From: Methylomonas sp. 11b
GTDB lineage: Bacteria > Pseudomonadota > Gammaproteobacteria > Methylococcales > Methylomonadaceae
Reading direction: 5' to 3'
Assembly: GCF_000515215.1 (NCBI RefSeq)
Contig: NZ_KI911557.1
Span: 1,073,486-1,137,485, forward strand
Length of the DNA: 64,000 nt
Position 1 is the first letter of the stretch. The number at the start of each line of letters is the position of its first letter. Below, piece after piece: positions 61,024 through 64,000 of this stretch. The translations under genes and the position numbers were made by a program. The notes beneath the pieces are model-generated. The model did no database searches. It saw only the letters and a list, made by a program, of their open reading frames with translations, and was not told where the DNA came from.

Positions 61024-62730
61024 ATGGAAACCGTCGAAAAATCCGAAAAATACGCCGCTTTTCTCAGCTTGTTAAAAAGCAAGGGTAAACTCTCCGACAG
61101 CGATCTTGGTAAAGTCCGCCGCATGCAAAAATCGGCATTGGACGACTCCGTGCCTCAACTACTGATCAAACTGGGTTTGTGTTCGGACAGTGACATCGCC
61201 GTCAGCTTCGCCGAAGCCAGCGGCATTGCTCGCGTCCCCCCCGAACGCTACCCGCCGCAAACGCCGCTGCCGGATAGCGTTTCCCAGCGTTTCTTAAAGC
61301 AATACCATGCGGTGGGTCTGGCGGCGGACGACGAACACATCCAAATCGCGGTGATGGACCCTGAAGACGACTACGTCACCCAAGCTCTGCAACTCGCCAC
61401 CGGCAAACCCATTAAACTGCAAATCGGCCAACTCTCGGAAATAGACGCCGCGCTGGAATTGCAATACGGTGAAGGCAAGTCGCAAATGGACAAATTGCTG
61501 GATAACCTTAACGTCGAGGACGAAGGTAGCGAAGATCTTGAACACCTGAAAGACCTGGCCAGCGAAGCGCCGATCATCAAGATGGTGAATTTCATCCTGC
61601 AAAAAGCCGTGGAAAGCCGGGCGTCTGACGTACACATTGAACCGTTCGAACAAAGCCTGAAAGTACGCCTACGCATCGACGGCGTATTGCAAGACATCGA
61701 CTCGCCGCCGGTTGCCTCCACCGCCGCGGTGCTGTCGCGGATCAAGATCATGGCTAAACTGAACATAGCCGAACGGCGCTTGCCGCAGGATGGCCGCATC
61801 AAGTTGCAAATGATAGGCAAGGAGCTGGATTTACGGGTCTCGACGATACCGACCCTGCACGGTGAAAGCGTGGTCATCCGCTTGCTGGACAAGGAGAACG
61901 CGGTACTGGACTTCGCAACCCTGGGCTTCGTTGGCAGACAAGCCGAGCGTTTCATGGAAGTATTGGCGCAACCGCATGGCATTTTGCTGATTACCGGTCC
62001 GACCGGTAGCGGTAAATCCACCTCGTTGTATGCGGCTTTAAAAACTCTGAATACCTCGGAACGCAAGATTATCACCGTCGAAGACCCGGTGGAATATCAG
62101 CTGGAAGGCATCAACCAGATTCAAGCCAAACCGCAGATCGGTCTGACTTTCGCCTCGGCGCTGCGTTCCATCGTCCGCCAGGACCCGGACGTGATCATGA
62201 TCGGCGAGATGCGTGACCTGGAAACCGCCAAAATTGCCGTGCAATCCGCGCTGACTGGTCACTTAGTGCTGTCCACGCTGCACACGAACGATGCCGCCGC
62301 CGGTGTCACCCGCTTACAGGACATGGGCCTGGAGGAATACCTACTTAGCTCGACGATCAACGGCATTCTGGCCCAGCGCTTGGTGCGGCGCCTGTGCCCG
62401 CATTGCAAACAAGCCCATCCTGCTTCGGAAACGCTGATCGAAGAAATGAAACTTAGACAGTGGCAACCGACCGGCGAAATCCTCTTACACAAACCGATCG
62501 GCTGTCCCATCTGTAACGGCATCGGCTATAAGGGCCGACTGGCGATCATCGAATTTTTGACGATGACCGACACGATACGCAAACAAATCATGAAGCACGA
62601 AGAAGCGTTTGTGATCCAGCAAACCGCCATTCAGGAAGGCATGCAAACTATGTACGAGGATGGTGTGGTTAAGGCCTTGCAGGGCATCACCACCTTGGAA
62701 GAGGTGTTAAGGGTGACGACCGAGACTTGA
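61024..62730 (+). CDS. GspE/PulE/MshE-type secretion or pilus ATPase
   Basis: 568-aa hexameric ATPase for type II secretion or type IV/MSHA-like pilus assembly. N-terminal domain with PPERYPPQTPLPDSVSQRFL (MshEN/GspE-N, about 75-140), then SDVHIEPFE, RRLPQDGRIKL, Walker A TGPTGSGKSTS, Walker B/Asp box TVEDPVEY, His box TGHLVLSTLHTNDA, and the tetracysteine zinc site CPHCK...CPICN. ATG 61024 is preferred to the GTG two codons earlier. It stands alone here, so its system cannot be named; autotransporter next door is probably unrelated. Confidence 0.92.
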   Translation: METVEKSEKYAAFLSLLKSKGKLSDSDLGKVRRMQKSALDDSVPQLLIKLGLCSDSDIAVSFAEASGIARVPPERYPPQTPLPDSVSQRFLKQYHAVGLAADDEHIQIAVMDPEDDYVTQALQLATGKPIKLQIGQLSEIDAALELQYGEGKSQMDKLLDNLNVEDEGSEDLEHLKDLASEAPIIKMVNFILQKAVESRASDVHIEPFEQSLKVRLRIDGVLQDIDSPPVASTAAVLSRIKIMAKLNIAERRLPQDGRIKLQMIGKELDLRVSTIPTLHGESVVIRLLDKENAVLDFATLGFVGRQAERFMEVLAQPHGILLITGPTGSGKSTSLYAALKTLNTSERKIITVEDPVEYQLEGINQIQAKPQIGLTFASALRSIVRQDPDVIMIGEMRDLETAKIAVQSALTGHLVLSTLHTNDAAAGVTRLQDMGLEEYLLSSTINGILAQRLVRRLCPHCKQAHPASETLIEEMKLRQWQPTGEILLHKPIGCPICNGIGYKGRLAIIEFLTMTDTIRKQIMKHEEAFVIQQTAIQEGMQTMYEDGVVKALQGITTLEEVLRVTTET

Positions 62731-62875
62731 GCCACTTAGTCAGCTCTCGACAACAGACTTTCGTTGATCTGAATCTAGAAAGGCTTTGAATGACGAAGCT
62801 AACATGCCGCATAACAGCTAGCTGCAAGTGGAATATGACCAAAACCCACTTTTTAATCAACATCATGGATTCAAG

Positions 62876-64000
62876 ATGTGTCAATCACTAGCCGAGTCTG
62901 CAAATAATCCACCGATAGCCGGACGGCGTTCACGCCGCGTCGGCGCGTATGCCTCTTGCCCTTTCTCCGCGCTGCTGATCGGATTTTTTTCAACCGCCGA
63001 CGCTGCCGTTTGTAACTGGCAAGGTGGGGATGACATCTGGTCTACGCCCGCTAACTGGTCATGTGCCGCAAGCCCCGGAGCCGCCGATGACGCGGTTATC
63101 AATGTCAGCCAAAATGTGGCTCTTGATATTTCGCCCAGCGTGGCAAATTTCAGTTTAGCGCATGCAGGCGCGACTTTGAGCGGCGCCGGCACATTAACCT
63201 CAACCAACGACTTTGATATGCAAGCCGGCACGGTCAACGCTGTGTTAGGCGGCAGTGTCGGATTGAACAAAACCACTGCCGGCACCGTGACGCTAAGCGG
63301 CACCAACACGTACACCGGCAACACGCAAGTCAGCGCCGGCACGTTGGCTTTGGGCAACAGCGATGTGCTCGCCAACACCTCCAGCCTGATCGTCAACGGC
63401 GGTAGTTTCCATTTGGGCAGCCATAACGACGCGGTGGCCGGGGTGCAATTACTATCGGGTTCGATCACCGGCACCGGCACGTTAACCTCGAACAGCACGT
63501 TTGATATGCAAGCCGGCACGGTCAACGCTGTGTTAGGCGGCAGCGTCGGATTGAACAAAACCACTGCCGGCACCGTGACGCTAAGCGGCACCAACACGTA
63601 CACCGGCAACACGCAAGTCAGCGCCGGCACGTTGGCTTTGGGCGCCGGCGATGTGCTCGCCAATACCTCCAGCCTGATCGTCAACGGCGGCAGCTTCGAT
63701 CTGGGCAGCCATAACGACGCGGTGGCCGGGGTGCAATTACTATCCGGTTCGATTACCGGCACAGGCACGTTAACGTCGAACAGCACGTTTGATATGCAAG
63801 CCGGCACGGTCAGCGCTGTGTTAGGCGGCAGCGTGGGCTTGAACAAAACCACTGCCGGCACCGTGACGCTAAGCGGCACCAACACGTACACCGGCAACAC
63901 GCAAGTCAGCGCCGGCACGTTGGCTTTGGGCGCCAGCGATGTGCTCGCCAATACCTCCAGCTTGATCGTCAACGGCGGTAGTTTCGATTTGGGTGCCAAC
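62876..64000 (+). CDS. Autotransporter-like repeat adhesin (5' part)
   Basis: Open plus-strand frame of 375 residues that runs off the right edge. Residues about 18-52 form a long signal-like segment (GAYASCPFSALLIGFFSTAD), then a short region and tandem repeats of the autotransporter-associated beta-strand type: TVTLSGTNTYTGNTQVSAGT and SSLIVNGGSFDLGS. These build a right-handed beta-helix passenger. The translocator barrel would lie downstream, outside the window. The long open frame on the other strand is a shadow of this low-complexity repeat. Confidence 0.85.
   Translation, partial: MCQSLAESANNPPIAGRRSRRVGAYASCPFSALLIGFFSTADAAVCNWQGGDDIWSTPANWSCAASPGAADDAVINVSQNVALDISPSVANFSLAHAGATLSGAGTLTSTNDFDMQAGTVNAVLGGSVGLNKTTAGTVTLSGTNTYTGNTQVSAGTLALGNSDVLANTSSLIVNGGSFHLGSHNDAVAGVQLLSGSITGTGTLTSNSTFDMQAGTVNAVLGGSVGLNKTTAGTVTLSGTNTYTGNTQVSAGTLALGAGDVLANTSSLIVNGGSFDLGSHNDAVAGVQLLSGSITGTGTLTSNSTFDMQAGTVSAVLGGSVGLNKTTAGTVTLSGTNTYTGNTQVSAGTLALGASDVLANTSSLIVNGGSFDLGAN
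63185..64000 (+). repeat. Tandem 288-bp repeats within the autotransporter gene
   Basis: Three units: 63185-63472, 63473-63760, 63761-64000 (cut by the edge). The landmark TTTGATATGCAAGCCGGCAC starts at 63212, 63500 and 63788, an exact 288-bp period (96 codons). Units differ at only a few positions, mostly third bases, indicating recent duplication or gene conversion. Confidence 0.95.

Noticed and set aside
62881..63999. Long open frame on the minus strand, over 370 codons, rich in Val/Pro/Leu
   Set aside because: It is the antisense of the repeat-rich autotransporter gene; the plus frame has a signal peptide and family-specific beta-strand repeats.
63185..64000. CRISPR-like or satellite array
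   Set aside because: The 288-bp period keeps the reading frame and encodes beta-strand repeats of an adhesin; there is no repeat-spacer pattern.

Overview
The window comes from a Gram-negative gammaproteobacterium of moderate GC. Protein sequences, a copper-handling pair, a PEP carboxylase, a Nit1C cluster and the general gene style fit a Methylomonas-like methanotroph (Methylococcales). No methane-oxidation gene lies in the window, so the genus is an inference. About 60 protein-coding genes are supported. I saw no rRNA, tRNA, CRISPR array, integrase or intact insertion sequence.

Layout. 1-7 kb: a truncated GH3 beta-glucosidase, a thiopurine-type methyltransferase and a second methyltransferase, then a NhaR-like LysR gene divergent from PEP carboxylase. 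7-13 kb: a small membrane protein plus a type-I-secretion-like export cassette (ABC protein, HlyD, TolC lipoprotein) whose ABC ATPase has lost several catalytic motifs. 13-15 kb: SlyD divergent from a tightly packed greB / 54-aa membrane protein / GGCT / dtd operon, then a Cys/His-rich lipoprotein that looks like a metal sponge. 16-21 kb: CBS protein, a chemoreceptor fused to a PilZ domain, a GIY-YIG-like protein, a beta-helix protein. 21-27 kb: an OFA-type transporter with its tiny partner subunit, then a TonB-dependent receptor followed by a PepSY membrane protein broken by one in-frame stop.

28-36.7 kb holds a complete Nit1C nitrilase cluster (eight genes, heavily overlapped), with a strong internal terminator after its first gene and a MocR-type regulator at its end. 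36.9-39.2 kb is a kinase-like / dual-specificity-phosphatase / RlmN-like gene set. 39.3-41.8 kb is copB-copA with a palindromic repeat between them. 42-45.4 kb holds small housekeeping or unknown genes.

45.6-60.5 kb is the most coherent accessory block: a CarH/LitR-type B12-binding photoreceptor-repressor divergent from a sigma-70-family factor, an accessory hflK-hflC-ftsH operon, an SRPBCC protein, a short LOV photoreceptor, a fatty-acid-hydroxylase-like enzyme, MsrP-MsrQ methionine-sulfoxide repair, a TIGR01777 oxidoreductase, a CPD photolyase, a lipocalin and a YbgA-like protein. It reads as a light and photo-oxidative stress regulon with two photoreceptor chemistries and its own sigma factor and membrane protease. 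The window ends with a GspE/MshE-type ATPase and the start of a large autotransporter-like adhesin built from near-identical 288-bp repeats.
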